DNA of 22,648 nucleotides. Origin: a virus. The position numbers and the translations under genes are program-made. The number at the start of each line of letters is the position of its first letter. Position 1 is the first letter of the stretch. This document shows, in pieces, positions 6,060-12,997 of the stretch. Location: positions 1 through 22,648 of IMG/VR virus record IMGVR_UViG_3300007511_000167; one strand, written 5' to 3'. A model generated the notes under the pieces. It was not told the origin of the DNA, ran no database searches, and saw only the letters and a program-made list of their open reading frames with translations.

Positions 6060-7461
6060 GTTCTACTCCAGCCAGAAATTCATCGTTCATCTCCCGGTTC
6101 TTTTCGTACTCTTCCCGGGCCTCGCCCTCTGTTAAGTCCGGGTTCCCGTTCATTATTTCTTTAATCGGGTTGCTCAGGTTATGCTCGAACTCGAATGCCA
6201 ACCGTACTGTACGATCGGTTGCGCTCTCGTACACTTCCGGCTCGGTGAAGTCCAGCGACATAATACCGTCAGGAGGTAGGTGTGTTCCCAACTCCTTGTT
6301 AGCTACCAGAGCGGTCTTTTCGTACAGCTCCTGTTCGTAAATGCGGATAATCCCTTCATCGTCTTCCCTGTCTTCAAGCATCTCTGACGACTCAACCACC
6401 TTTGCGATACCGCTTTCAACCTTTGCATCCTGATCACCGAAAGAGTCACGGGGTAGTCCCTTCGTTGCAGCAGCCAGACCGATCAGCCAGTCGATAGTGA
6501 GCCGCATCTCTTCTATCTCCGGGCTCGGTGAAGCGTAACCGATCTTTGGGTCAGCTTCATGCGAACCGACACCGTCACGGGAGAAGAACCTGCGCAGACC
6601 GAGTACCAGCTTCTTCTTCTCTTTGTCGGCCCCGTGCGGCTGTGTAAGCTGCATGTTGACAGCGTAACCGATGTCGTTACCCTGCATGAGAATAACTTCG
6701 ATCAGGTTGACCACCATTGCCATGAGGCTCTCGATAGACATTACCAGATCATCGGCCCCGGTTCCCCAGAAGGTCTTACTGTCCTCGCAGAGCCGGAGCG
6801 TGGCAAAGATTAAATCGCCATACGGGTTCGCATCGTTCAGGTCATTCTCTTCTTTTTTGCCGTCTGTTCCGATCAGTGAATAGTGCTGTTCAGCCGTCCA
6901 GACAACCCGCTTCAATATCTGTATACCCTCAGTGTTGAAAGCCATTACATCGTAGTACACAGCGTCAGCTACCAAGTAGTCCTCAGCGTTCTCGACCACC
7001 CCGCATACATCCGGTGTCAGGTTCAAGTACTTCAACTGCTTCCCCCGGACAAAGGGCCGGGTCAGTATTGTGTTATGAAGCTTCGCCAGATACAGGGCGC
7101 TCTTCGTGGCAGCGTTCATGTTGCTGAACCGGGTGATAGCTTTGTACTCTTCCGTAGCGACTTCATTCACTTCACCTTTACTGTTCAGGATCTTCCGTTC
7201 AGGCGGTTTCTTCAGCACCATTGAAGAGCGGCGAATAATCTTGCGCAACAGGGTCAGAAACATTTTCTGCATCTTCGCCCGGTCTTTAACACTGAACTCT
7301 TTCAGAGCTTCATTCAGGATTTCCAGAATCTGTGTCTTGTTGGCCGTGTAGTGCTTCTGCCGCCATGCTGCTATATCCTTGCGCTCCTGCTCAGACTTCA
7401 TCCGGGCTTCAATCGCTAGGAGCTTTACCATAGTCGCTGCATTCTTCGGGTAAATATCCAT
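5980..7461 (-). CDS. Portal protein
   Basis: This 493-residue protein lies directly after the large terminase, the standard portal position. It is helix-rich, with an N-terminal charged region, a middle part consistent with a portal body (ESLMAMVVNLIEVILMQGND, a long hydrophobic helix), a P-S-P-E-I-E-E-M-R-L-T-I-D-W-L-I-G-L stretch, then a stem-helix-like segment (LPRDSFGDQDAKVESGIAKV) seen in SPP1 gp6-like portals, and an acidic Pro-rich C-terminus. Twelve copies would form the DNA channel and motor docking ring at one capsid vertex. It starts at ATG 7461, one base after the terL stop. No strong SD is visible, suggesting coupled translation. Confidence 0.75.
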   Translation of the reverse strand: MDIYPKNAATMVKLLAIEARMKSEQERKDIAAWRQKHYTANKTQILEILNEALKEFSVKDRAKMQKMFLTLLRKIIRRSSMVLKKPPERKILNSKGEVNEVATEEYKAITRFSNMNAATKSALYLAKLHNTILTRPFVRGKQLKYLNLTPDVCGVVENAEDYLVADAVYYDVMAFNTEGIQILKRVVWTAEQHYSLIGTDGKKEENDLNDANPYGDLIFATLRLCEDSKTFWGTGADDLVMSIESLMAMVVNLIEVILMQGNDIGYAVNMQLTQPHGADKEKKKLVLGLRRFFSRDGVGSHEADPKIGYASPSPEIEEMRLTIDWLIGLAAATKGLPRDSFGDQDAKVESGIAKVVESSEMLEDREDDEGIIRIYEQELYEKTALVANKELGTHLPPDGIMSLDFTEPEVYESATDRTVRLAFEFEHNLSNPIKEIMNGNPDLTEGEAREEYEKNREMNDEFLAGVEHGKAISSTLRKDEPGTPAEPGVDTEA

Positions 7462-7462
7462 G

Positions 7463-8740
7463 TCAATTACTCGCTGTTATTGATTTGATAACGGGCCAGT
7501 CGGCCATCACACGATAGCCCCATGCGTCACTAACATGACCCACCTTCCCCCCGAGATCGTCTATTATTCCAGTGTCAGGCTTGTAGCCGAGTGTCTCCAT
7601 TTCATGATTCAGCTGCGTCATGCTCGGGTCAGTGTATGCTGTCACTTCCCCTTCGTGGTTACACCACTTACCGTTGACAGCCTGATAACGGTCACGCCTG
7701 AACGGGTTCGCTGCCGCAAAGCAGTTGACCACCTTATTCGGGAAGGCCCGCTCCATCCATTCCAGGATGATTAAGTGATCTGTCCAGCCCCGGGAGCTGG
7801 AGTGTAGGTTCTGGCCGGAAGAGTCACCGTACAGGTAGACAAGCTGCTGATGGGTGCTGTAACGCCTGCACAGCTCCTCGCACATCTCGTCCGTGTTCGA
7901 GCCGGGGATAATAGCTTCACCGATACCCCGGAGGATATTGCCCTCGGACTGCGATATGGTGGCTGACATCGGGTTCACATTAAAGTCAAAGCTGAACTCT
8001 ATCGGGAGCCGGGGGTTGTACAACTGTGGCACAGCCGAGTTGACCTTACGCTCGTAAGCGTAGTACGGCCTGCCCCCGGTCAGGTTTGTAAAGATGCCCC
8101 GGACATAAGCATCTATCATCGCCTTAGAATAATTGTGTAGGCGGTCGGTGAAGTAGTTCGGTGGCAGGTATATGTTCTGCCGGGCGTCAGCATGGATAGC
8201 GTAGTAAGCGTCCGATTTGTTCTGGCCATCTCCCCACATGCTGTAACAGAAGCCGAAGCCTTCCGGGGTTGTCGCTACACCTACTGGTGACTCCTTCGAC
8301 TTACGGACACGATTACAGACATTACGGAAAGCGGTTTTCGCATCGTTGTACTTCAGAATGTCCAGCTCATCTATCAGGGCCCACGCCAAGTTCGCTCCTA
8401 CGATCTGGCCCGGGTTCTTCATCGTCCGTAACAGCACCTTCACACCCCATTCAGGTAGATACCAGAACGGACTGCCACCACCCCGGATAATATACCGCAC
8501 CCGGTATTTTGTGCAGAACTCCTCTATCGCAGGGATCAGGGTATCGTCCACAATCGTGTAGGTGGGCTCGTAGATAGCACCCATGAGCCGGGGGTAACGC
8601 TTTGCCAGCTGCACGGCTTTCATCACCTGCAGGACGGTCTTTCCAAACCCGTAGCCTGCAAATATGCCAGTGTAGCGGGCTGTACTGCTCAGGTACTTCT
8701 GCTGATCTGCAAACACTGGTATGTGCGCTCTAACTTTCAT
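7463..8740 (-). CDS. terL: Terminase large subunit
   Basis: This 425-residue DNA-packaging motor has an N-terminal ATPase and a C-terminal RNase-H-like nuclease. Walker A is G-Y-G-F-G-K-T (residues 29-35), Walker B is W-A-L-I-D-E (120-125, catalytic E125), and the coupling motif is A-T-T-P-E-G (156-161). Probable nuclease acids are D252 (FSFDFNVNP), D306 (YGDSSG) and D405 (HVSDAWGY). The start is set at ATG 8740, inside the last codons of terS (11-base overlap). The frame stays open further upstream to 9202, but that part is the terS gene in another frame. At 425 residues it is a normal compact TerL, acting at the portal vertex during head filling. Confidence 0.93.
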   Translation of the reverse strand: MKVRAHIPVFADQQKYLSSTARYTGIFAGYGFGKTVLQVMKAVQLAKRYPRLMGAIYEPTYTIVDDTLIPAIEEFCTKYRVRYIIRGGGSPFWYLPEWGVKVLLRTMKNPGQIVGANLAWALIDELDILKYNDAKTAFRNVCNRVRKSKESPVGVATTPEGFGFCYSMWGDGQNKSDAYYAIHADARQNIYLPPNYFTDRLHNYSKAMIDAYVRGIFTNLTGGRPYYAYERKVNSAVPQLYNPRLPIEFSFDFNVNPMSATISQSEGNILRGIGEAIIPGSNTDEMCEELCRRYSTHQQLVYLYGDSSGQNLHSSSRGWTDHLIILEWMERAFPNKVVNCFAAANPFRRDRYQAVNGKWCNHEGEVTAYTDPSMTQLNHEMETLGYKPDTGIIDDLGGKVGHVSDAWGYRVMADWPVIKSITASN

Positions 8741-9200
8741 CGGGGCCGCTATCATCAGGAGGGATGACATCAAACTCAAAATCAACAGTCTCTGGAAGTG
8801 CGTCTTCCAGCTCGGGGCGGTGGGCCAGCAGGAACTCGATTGCTGAACGGTTAGGGGGCCGTCTCCACTTGCCTGCCTTTTTGATCTTGGTTTTAAGTTT
8901 ACCCTTGTGGTCGGTGACTTCAGTAATAGAGCTGTGCGTCTCTTCATACCCTTCCACCAGCTTCCGCAATCCTGCAACAGCTTTAAGGTGTAGCTCCGGG
9001 TCAGTCCTGTAAGCCTTTGCAGCAAAGACCTCTTTCGCGTGAGCGACAGCTTCGGGAAATTCGGGGTGTATCTTGAGCCACTCATAGAAGGTGTCTGCGT
9101 GTATCCCTCCGGCTTTAATTCCGTCCTTATCCTTGCCGGATTCAGATATAGCGTGAAGGATTTTTGTAATTCGGTTGGGGGTGTATTTGGACTTTGCCAC
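8730..9200 (-). CDS. terS: Terminase small subunit
   Basis: This 156-residue protein should recognise the packaging site. The N-terminal 50 residues form a helix-turn-helix-like segment (NRITKILHAISESG, then IHADTFYEWLKIHPEFPEAV), typical of small terminases and related to phage IS-like HTH folds. A central helical oligomerisation part and an acidic C-terminus (EFDVIPPDDSGPDES) follow; the latter is probably the TerL-binding tail. It starts at GTG 9200, because the frame is closed by TAA four codons upstream and no ATG lies nearby. The SD is weak. It is the first gene after a good promoter at 9267-9238, so it likely heads the late operon. Confidence 0.8.
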   Translation of the reverse strand: MAKSKYTPNRITKILHAISESGKDKDGIKAGGIHADTFYEWLKIHPEFPEAVAHAKEVFAAKAYRTDPELHLKAVAGLRKLVEGYEETHSSITEVTDHKGKLKTKIKKAGKWRRPPNRSAIEFLLAHRPELEDALPETVDFEFDVIPPDDSGPDES

Positions 9201-9237
9201 ATCTGTACGCCGTTAATGACTGATGCTCGTCTGGAGA

Positions 9238-9267
9238 ATGATAGTGGCAGGAAATCCAGATTGTCAA
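9238..9267 (-). promoter_or_regulatory. Sigma70-type promoter of the packaging/structural operon
   Basis: On the minus strand, TTGACA (9267-9262) is followed after 18 bases by TATCAT (9243-9238). That is a perfect -35 and a five-of-six -10 match, lying in the 79-base gap between the DUF1064-like gene and terS. Transcription would start near 9231, giving a leader of about 30 bases before the terS GTG. It is the only strong consensus promoter I found in the window, well placed for the late block. Confidence 0.6.
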
Positions 9268-9279
9268 GTGGTTTCTTTA

Positions 9280-9600
9280 TCAGGGTGTAAAGGTTTCAAT
9301 GATCCACTCTCCCCGTTTCAACTGGATTGCTATGAATTTGAACCACTGGTACTGAGTAGCGGCTACTTTGATCCTGACCCGGGCAGCTTCCATCCATCGG
9401 CCTTTCACTTCATGGATTTCAAAGTGGTCATCGAACACGACAAGGAAGTCGGGTGTGTACACGGCCCCGTTCCCGAGTTTGAACTTGACACCTTCGTATC
9501 GGTAGTCCACGATCTCCCCGGCCCGTTTCAAGATTTCCAGTCGTTCTGCATACTTGCGTTCGGTTGTGGATTTGTACTGATCTTGCAGGAGTGGGTGCAT
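9280..9600 (-). CDS. DUF1064-like PD-(D/E)XK nuclease
   Basis: This 106-residue protein has the core of a small resolvase-like nuclease: E20 in a helix, Y-T-P-D-F (P50-D51), and E-I-H-E-V-K-G (E64, K66), the PD..(D/E)XK signature. The order G-V-x-F-x-L...Y-T-P-D-F-x-V, acidic strand, E-V-K-G is typical of the phage DUF1064 family, thought to include Holliday-junction-type or structure-specific endonucleases. The ATG at 9600 follows AGAGG. It is the first gene after the promoter/palindrome element at 9668-9704, so it is probably transcribed from it. A role in processing recombination or replication branches before packaging fits its place between the early and late blocks. Confidence 0.75.
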   Translation of the reverse strand: MHPLLQDQYKSTTERKYAERLEILKRAGEIVDYRYEGVKFKLGNGAVYTPDFLVVFDDHFEIHEVKGRWMEAARVRIKVAATQYQWFKFIAIQLKRGEWIIETFTP

Positions 9601-9667
9601 GAGTTGACCTCTTTTTTTATTTTAATTCCAGTTCACCTTTCTATTCCTTTTTCTATTCTAATTCAAC
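9601..9667. other. A/T-rich leader next to the ori/operator element
   Basis: This stretch is markedly richer in A and T than its surroundings and contains two copies of GAATAGAAA on the minus strand. It would be the untranslated leader of the DUF1064-like gene, with an SD (AGAGG) close to the ATG. A similar A/T-rich stretch lies on the same side of the second element at 15902-15945, so it may also act as a DNA-unwinding region. Confidence 0.35.
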
Positions 9668-9704
9668 GGGGGGTATATATACCCTATCTATAGGGTATAG
9701 TCAA
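9668..9704 (-). promoter_or_regulatory. Promoter with palindromic operator, matching the element inside the initiator gene
   Basis: Minus strand: TTGACT (9704-9699), 17 bases, TATATA (9681-9676). The spacer contains the inverted repeat ACCCTAT-AG-ATAGGGT, so a protein bound there would control the promoter. On the plus strand the element reads G6, eight bases, CCCTATC, one base, ATAGGGTATAG. The same arrangement, with the same eight-base gap, is found at 15902-15945 within the replication initiator gene. It may be an operator, an initiator-binding site, or both. Confidence 0.5.
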
Positions 9705-9715
9705 GTCGTTTGTTA

Positions 9716-10021
9716 TCAGGCATATAGTGTTCTGATCTCGCCAACACGCTTTTTCCAGTTGTAACACGCTGGATCCTTTTTTCGGATGTCTGTTCCCCTG
9801 CCGTGCGTCCATCTTTTACGAATCAGGTGACACTTTCGCCAGATTTTATTATGGTAATGCACCCGGGTATAGTAATCGCAGCTGCCGCAAGTTTCCCCTT
9901 CCGGCCCGCTGGGTCGGGCAGGCGCATCGGTCACAGGCTTTGGAACCTGTTTTGGTGGCACGGGGTAGGGTGGCACTTCCGATAGCACCAGCGGCCCGTT
10001 ATCGTCTTTATTTTTGACCAT
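9716..10021 (-). CDS. Small zinc-finger protein with C-terminal WTHG/DIR motif
   Basis: This 101-residue protein has a Pro-rich N-terminal 40 residues and a Cys domain: C45-x2-C48, C64 and C86, embedded in G-E-T-C-G-S-C-D-Y-Y...K-C-H-L...R-W-T-H-G-R-G-T-D-I-R-K-K-D-P-A-C. I know this shape from uncharacterised small phage proteins; no function is established to my knowledge. It probably binds one zinc ion. The ATG at 10021 follows GGAG, which overlaps the end of the upstream 40-codon frame. Confidence 0.65.
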   Translation of the reverse strand: MVKNKDDNGPLVLSEVPPYPVPPKQVPKPVTDAPARPSGPEGETCGSCDYYTRVHYHNKIWRKCHLIRKRWTHGRGTDIRKKDPACYNWKKRVGEIRTLYA

Positions 10022-10024
10022 TGG

Positions 10025-10146
10025 CTATTCTCCTTTATTTACAGGGAAGCAGCGAGCCGCCACAGGACGACCCGCCACTTCACCACCTTCCAATAGTGTC
10101 AAGACCCGGGGGGTTGACCAGAACCGTTCCCGAACCTGTTGTTCAT
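10025..10146 (-). pseudogene. Small gene interrupted (or slipping) at a C6 run, about 40 residues if joined
   Basis: A well-placed SD (AAGGAGG) precedes the ATG at 10146, which overlaps the previous stop (ATGA). That frame gives only MNNRFGNGSGQPPGS before TGA. If the C6 run at about 10107-10112 had one more C, or ribosomes slip back one base there, the frame continues as R-V-L-T-L-L-E-G-G-E-V-A-G-R-P-V-A-A and ends P-V-N-K-G-E. It then stops at TAG (10027-10025), flush against the next RBS. The continuation looks coding and gene-end spacing is perfect. A homopolymer length error, phase variation or programmed slippage could explain it. A GTG at 10177 in the second frame (50 residues) is a weaker alternative start. 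Confidence 0.4.
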
Positions 10147-10328
10147 CGGCTGCCCTCCTTTCTCTGGGTGTTCCCACATTCGCCTGACCGTTCAAGGCTG
10201 GACAGAGTAGCTGCCAGCTCCAGGTCAGACACAGTTTTCACATAGTCCTCGTCACCGTTACATCTCGGGCAGGTTGCGCTCCTGTATTCCTCCGGGAACT
10301 GACTTCCGCACAGCGGGCAGGGTTTCAT
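10143..10328 (-). CDS. Small zinc-ribbon protein, 61 residues
   Basis: This protein has two CxxC knuckles (C4-P-L-C7 and C20-P-R-C23) in the first 25 residues, a typical zinc ribbon, followed by a helical tail (VSDLELAATLSSLERSGE). The ATG at 10328 overlaps the stop of the upstream membrane peptide gene. Zinc ribbons of this kind in phages bind nucleic acid or act as small adaptors; the partner is unknown. The gene ends in ATGA with the next reading frame. Confidence 0.6.
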   Translation of the reverse strand: MKPCPLCGSQFPEEYRSATCPRCNGDEDYVKTVSDLELAATLSSLERSGECGNTQRKEGSR

Positions 10329-10507
10329 GATCGCCCCCCCACAAACAGCAGGGCAGCCGCAAGCATAGCGCCAGCCATTACGATAGCGTCCGGGAGTGTC
10401 AGGCTGATCCGGGTGGTGACCAGTTCAAGGAACAGGGCCCCGAGAGCGAACCCGCCCCCGAGAAAACTGACAGCCCTTCGGGCCGGGTACTTCTGGTATT
10501 TAGACAT
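10325..10507 (-). CDS. Small two-helix membrane protein, 60 residues
   Basis: The start is placed at ATG 10507 because GGAGG lies six bases upstream; the longer frame back to 10627 overlaps another gene. The protein has a short basic N-terminus (MSKYQKYPARR) and two hydrophobic stretches, roughly residues 13-30 (FLGGGFALGALFLELV) and 38-57 (PDAIVMAGAMLAAALLFVGG), separated by a short polar turn. It would sit in the inner membrane as a hairpin. Size and topology would allow a holin, but it sits in the early small-gene region with no endolysin beside it, so an unknown membrane role is equally likely. Confidence 0.6.
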   Translation of the reverse strand: MSKYQKYPARRAVSFLGGGFALGALFLELVTTRISLTLPDAIVMAGAMLAAALLFVGGRS

Positions 10508-10961
10508 GGTGTTCCTCCAATCGTTTACCACAGGACGGGCAGTAACGGAACCCGTTTGCAAGCGGGTTGGTGTCGTTGTCGAAAACAAAAGCCATTCCGC
10601 ATTCGGATACCCAGTACATATCAGCACTATTGAACTTCCACACGCACGGAGGGGGGGGTAATTCAGCAGAACTAGAGAACACGGTCACACCTTTCACAAC
10701 TGGCCTTACTTCCAGCGAACTTTTATGATCGTGAAGATAGTGGTAGCCCCGGGGGTACAGCCGTAGCCATTCGTCAGGGTCAACCTCTTTCCATTTGTCT
10801 TCGCTGTACAGCCGGGAATATTGCAGGTCGAACAGGTTGTTGACAAGCTCTGCTGCTTGATCGAAGGTGGCAGCTTGTATCACAAGAACAATGTCCTTGT
10901 CCAGCGTCCAGCCGTTCAGTTTGTGGACATGCGACTGCCCAAAGGTTATGTAGTAATTCAT
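10500..10961 (-). CDS. Hypothetical protein with C-terminal zinc ribbon, 153 residues
   Basis: There are two parts. Residues 1-75 (MNYYITFGQSHVHKLNGWTL, then QAAELVNNLFDLQYSRLY) form an alpha/beta unit found in small phage proteins of unknown role. Residues 103-150 carry four Cys, C106, C121 and the C141-P-S-C144 knuckle near the end, forming a probable zinc ribbon. The combination suggests a fusion of two small phage modules. The ATG at 10961 follows GGAGGGG, and the start overlaps the previous gene's stop. No function assigned. Confidence 0.6.
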   Translation of the reverse strand: MNYYITFGQSHVHKLNGWTLDKDIVLVIQAATFDQAAELVNNLFDLQYSRLYSEDKWKEVDPDEWLRLYPRGYHYLHDHKSSLEVRPVVKGVTVFSSSAELPPPPCVWKFNSADMYWVSECGMAFVFDNDTNPLANGFRYCPSCGKRLEEHHV

Positions 10962-11215
10962 GATACCCCTCCGTACCTATCTCCGACCATGTGGCTGAAC
11001 CGCTCCCCCTTGGTTGCGTGAGCTATCATACGGCAAGCGTGATTGCTGATTAACCTCCGGGCCTCTTGGTATTCGTCCAATAAGTCGACAGTTACCCTAC
11101 CGGAGCCGACGTCCGGCGCACTATTGATTCGCCGCCCCAGTTCACACCAGCGTTCGGTAGCATCGAACATAGCTTTTAATTCCTCTCGCACCCCTTTGTT
11201 AATTACCAACTTCAT
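10958..11215 (-). CDS. Hypothetical protein, 85 residues
   Basis: I do not recognise this protein. It is helical and charged (VREELKAMFDATERWCELGR, LLDEYQEARRLISNHACRMI), with no membrane segment. The start at 11215 is preceded by the extended RBS motif AAAGGAGTCGGAAA that recurs before many genes here. It overlaps both neighbours by four bases, indicating one transcript. Confidence 0.55.
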   Translation of the reverse strand: MKLVINKGVREELKAMFDATERWCELGRRINSAPDVGSGRVTVDLLDEYQEARRLISNHACRMIAHATKGERFSHMVGDRYGGVS

Positions 11216-11499
11216 TTTCCGACTCCTTTCGGTGGTTCCACCCCGAGCTCTTCCAGCTTCCGGTCGATCCGGGCGATCAGTGTCCGGGCGTGGTTCTTTA
11301 GTTGTGCTGAGGCTCTATAGTAAACCTTGTCTCTGGCTTGGTCCATATATTCGTGACCGTCAATACCAGCAGCAGCGGACTGATCGCTGGGTAGGTTTTG
11401 AAGTGAGAACCCGTAGATGAACCCCCGCTTTAATCCGGCCTCCAGTTTATCACGCTGCAACAGTAACCGCTCGGCTACTGAAACCTGTTTAGCTTTCAT
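11212..11499 (-). CDS. Hypothetical protein, 95 residues
   Basis: I set the start at ATG 11499 because the extended RBS motif (AAGGAGTCGAATT) immediately precedes it; the longer frame runs back into the upstream gene. The protein is helical: MKAKQVSVAERLLLQRDKLE, then a Gly/Asp middle (SAAAGIDGHEYMDQ), then a helix-rich end (LIARIDRKLEELGVEPP). No family recognised. It overlaps neighbours by four bases on both sides. Confidence 0.55.
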   Translation of the reverse strand: MKAKQVSVAERLLLQRDKLEAGLKRGFIYGFSLQNLPSDQSAAAGIDGHEYMDQARDKVYYRASAQLKNHARTLIARIDRKLEELGVEPPKGVGK

Positions 11500-11786
11500 A
11501 ATTCGACTCCTTCCGGGGCGGCAACCAGCAGCTCCCACTCCTTTTTCTTAACCAGTTCCACCGGGTACACTTCCATCAACCACTCCAGCACCTGTAACAG
11601 ACAGTCCAGATAGGCAACCGGTTCCCCGTACTTCCGGGCACTCCTCACAACAGACCGGGGGACACCGTTCACATTCACCCGTCCAAGCCAGCCGACAAAA
11701 GTGTACGGCTTTCCTGTCCGGCTGTACTTCACGACCTCCAGCCTGTGTAGGTAGGTTGCTGTGCTGATATTATTCGGGTGTTTCAT
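11496..11786 (-). CDS. Hypothetical protein, 96 residues
   Basis: Unrecognised. It begins MKHPNNISTATYLHRLEVVK and has a strand-rich first half (KPYTFVGWLGRVNVNGVPRS) and a helical second half (YLDCLLQVLEWLMEVYPVEL). The start at 11786 has GGAGGTG seven bases upstream. Hydrophobic residues in the second half are in an amphipathic helix rather than a membrane span. Confidence 0.55.
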   Translation of the reverse strand: MKHPNNISTATYLHRLEVVKYSRTGKPYTFVGWLGRVNVNGVPRSVVRSARKYGEPVAYLDCLLQVLEWLMEVYPVELVKKKEWELLVAAPEGVEL

Positions 11787-12159
11787 TTCTCACCTCCAGC
11801 AGAAACGAGAACTCTTCCTCAATTCGTGCCACAGTGTCCAAGTAGCAGAGCGACTGGTCGATGGATTCCAGGAGTTGCTTCTTCAGAGCTTCAACCTGAT
11901 TTCGTGTCACAAAGTCCGGTTTTGCTTCTCCTGCTGGTTCTGTATAGAGCCACACTGGTTCACAGGAGTAACCTTTAGATTTTAATGCATCGGCTTCACG
12001 CTTCGTACACCAGTGAACAAACATTCCCCACACTATAACAGGGTCTTCTCCAAAAAGACCTTCGTGAACACTTCCATCTGGACGGACAACCCCCCACACC
12101 ATTTTCCAGTTACCTTTTGGTTGATCTGTAACGCTCACGCTACCACCTCCTTCGGCCAT
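11770..12159 (-). CDS. Hypothetical protein, 129 residues
   Basis: The frame is open back to 12252, but that part overlaps the upstream basic-peptide gene. ATG 12159 (MAEGGGSVSV) with GGAAAG upstream gives only a 20-base overlap, so I choose it. The middle is a compact Trp-rich domain (WKMVWGVVRPDGSVHEG, IVWGMFVHWCTKREADALKS, EPVWLYTEP), followed by a predicted helix pair (VEALKKQLLESIDQSLCYLD, ARIEEEFSFLLEVRN). Function unknown; the Trp-rich first half may bind a ligand or protein. It ends inside the next gene's first codons. Confidence 0.5.
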   Translation of the reverse strand: MAEGGGSVSVTDQPKGNWKMVWGVVRPDGSVHEGLFGEDPVIVWGMFVHWCTKREADALKSKGYSCEPVWLYTEPAGEAKPDFVTRNQVEALKKQLLESIDQSLCYLDTVARIEEEFSFLLEVRNETPE

Positions 12160-12307
12160 GACGGGCTTTCCAAGTGCGGCCCCCGAACTTTTTACGCTTC
12201 CGGGCCCGGGCTCTTTTACGGTTGATAAGAACCGATTTCTTGATCTGAACAAAGGGTTGCGGCCCCTGCGGCCCCTGTTCTAAGGTTTCCATGTACGGGT
12301 TAAACAT
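12140..12307 (-). CDS. Very basic small protein, 55 residues
   Basis: The start is ATG 12307 (MFNPYMETLEQGPQGPQPFV), which overlaps the previous stop by eight bases. The second half is extremely basic (INRKRARARKRKKFGGR, then RTWKARHGRRRW), about 20 Arg/Lys in 30 residues. Such a tail would bind DNA or RNA non-specifically. The GPQGPQP segment is a short repeat. Function unknown; a nucleic-acid chaperone, inhibitor or condensing peptide is conceivable. Confidence 0.5.
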   Translation of the reverse strand: MFNPYMETLEQGPQGPQPFVQIKKSVLINRKRARARKRKKFGGRTWKARHGRRRW

Positions 12308-12608
12308 TATCGCCCCCTTCTTTTGTGGCACATTTACTATCGACCAGCCGTATCAGCTTCTCCAGAACATTAGCAGGCGAATTGTCGCCAGCGTTATTCT
12401 CTGCGAACATTAATTCCTCCTCGTCCTCATCTTCGTTCCAGTCCACCGGATGGGAATACAGGACGACTCTGGTTTCATCGTGTGGCATCTGTTCACAGGA
12501 AAGAACCTGTGTCTTTGCCATTTCGCACACTTCATCAGGTAGCTCGGTTTCAACCAGCTTCTGACGCCCGTGCGGGTGTACGAACTGCGTAAGCGTTACT
12601 TTACCCAT
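12300..12608 (-). CDS. Hypothetical acidic protein, 102 residues
   Basis: The N-terminal part MGKVTLTQFVHPHGRQKLVE followed by ELPDEVCEMAKTQVLSCEQM resembles a recurring small phage protein of unknown function whose opening is V-T-L-T-Q-Y/F-V-x-P-H-G-R-Q. The middle is strongly acidic (NEDEDEEELMF) and the end helical (ANVLEKLIRLVDSK). The start at 12608 overlaps the previous stop. The acidic tract could mimic DNA, but that is speculation. Confidence 0.55.
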   Translation of the reverse strand: MGKVTLTQFVHPHGRQKLVETELPDEVCEMAKTQVLSCEQMPHDETRVVLYSHPVDWNEDEDEEELMFAENNAGDNSPANVLEKLIRLVDSKCATKEGGDNV

Positions 12609-12978
12609 TGTTCACCGCCTCTCTCGGTAAACCAATCTGGTCGCATACTGAATCCGGCATGAAAGCGAACCGCTTTTCCAGTATACTATCCAGCAGCTCC
12701 CCGGGCCCTGTAAACCCCCGGACACCCTCTTCGGTAACAACCCACCAGCCCCCGGTTCTGTACGGGTTGTCGCTGCCCTCTTCACCGTCTTTCGTGGAGA
12801 CAATAATTACCCCCTGTTCCATGTACCCCCGGCACTTATCACAGGGCTCGTGATCGTAACAGGCCTCCCGGGGAAGTACCTGTCGCAGCCTTTTGTGAAG
12901 CAGGATGCCTTTTGATTCACCACAGAAGAAACAGGTCATCATTCCTACATGGCTTTTCGTTGGATCGGTTGATCTCAT
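12601..12978 (-). CDS. Small zinc-binding protein, 125 residues
   Basis: The start is ATG 12978, placed because AAAGGAGTCGAACA precedes it; the upstream part of the open frame overlaps another gene. C16-F-F-C19 and C46-D-K-C49 form two knuckles of a zinc site, separated by HKRLRQVLPREACYDHE. The second half (GGWWVVTEEGVRGFTGPGEL, then LEKRFAFMPDSVCDQIGLP) is a compact alpha/beta piece. I know similar uncharacterised phage proteins. Function unknown. Confidence 0.6.
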   Translation of the reverse strand: MRSTDPTKSHVGMMTCFFCGESKGILLHKRLRQVLPREACYDHEPCDKCRGYMEQGVIIVSTKDGEEGSDNPYRTGGWWVVTEEGVRGFTGPGELLDSILEKRFAFMPDSVCDQIGLPREAVNNG

Positions 12979-12997
12979 TGTTCGACTCCTTTGTTGT

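Noticed and set aside
8741-9202. Upstream extension of the terL frame to 9202 (579 residues)
   Set aside because: This part is the terS gene read in another frame; the residues look non-native and TerL families start just before the Walker A region. ATG 8740 fits.
10025-10177. A 50-residue frame starting at GTG 10177
   Set aside because: SD is poor and it overlaps the zinc-ribbon gene by 35 bases; the ATG at 10146 plus a one-base slip explains the region better.
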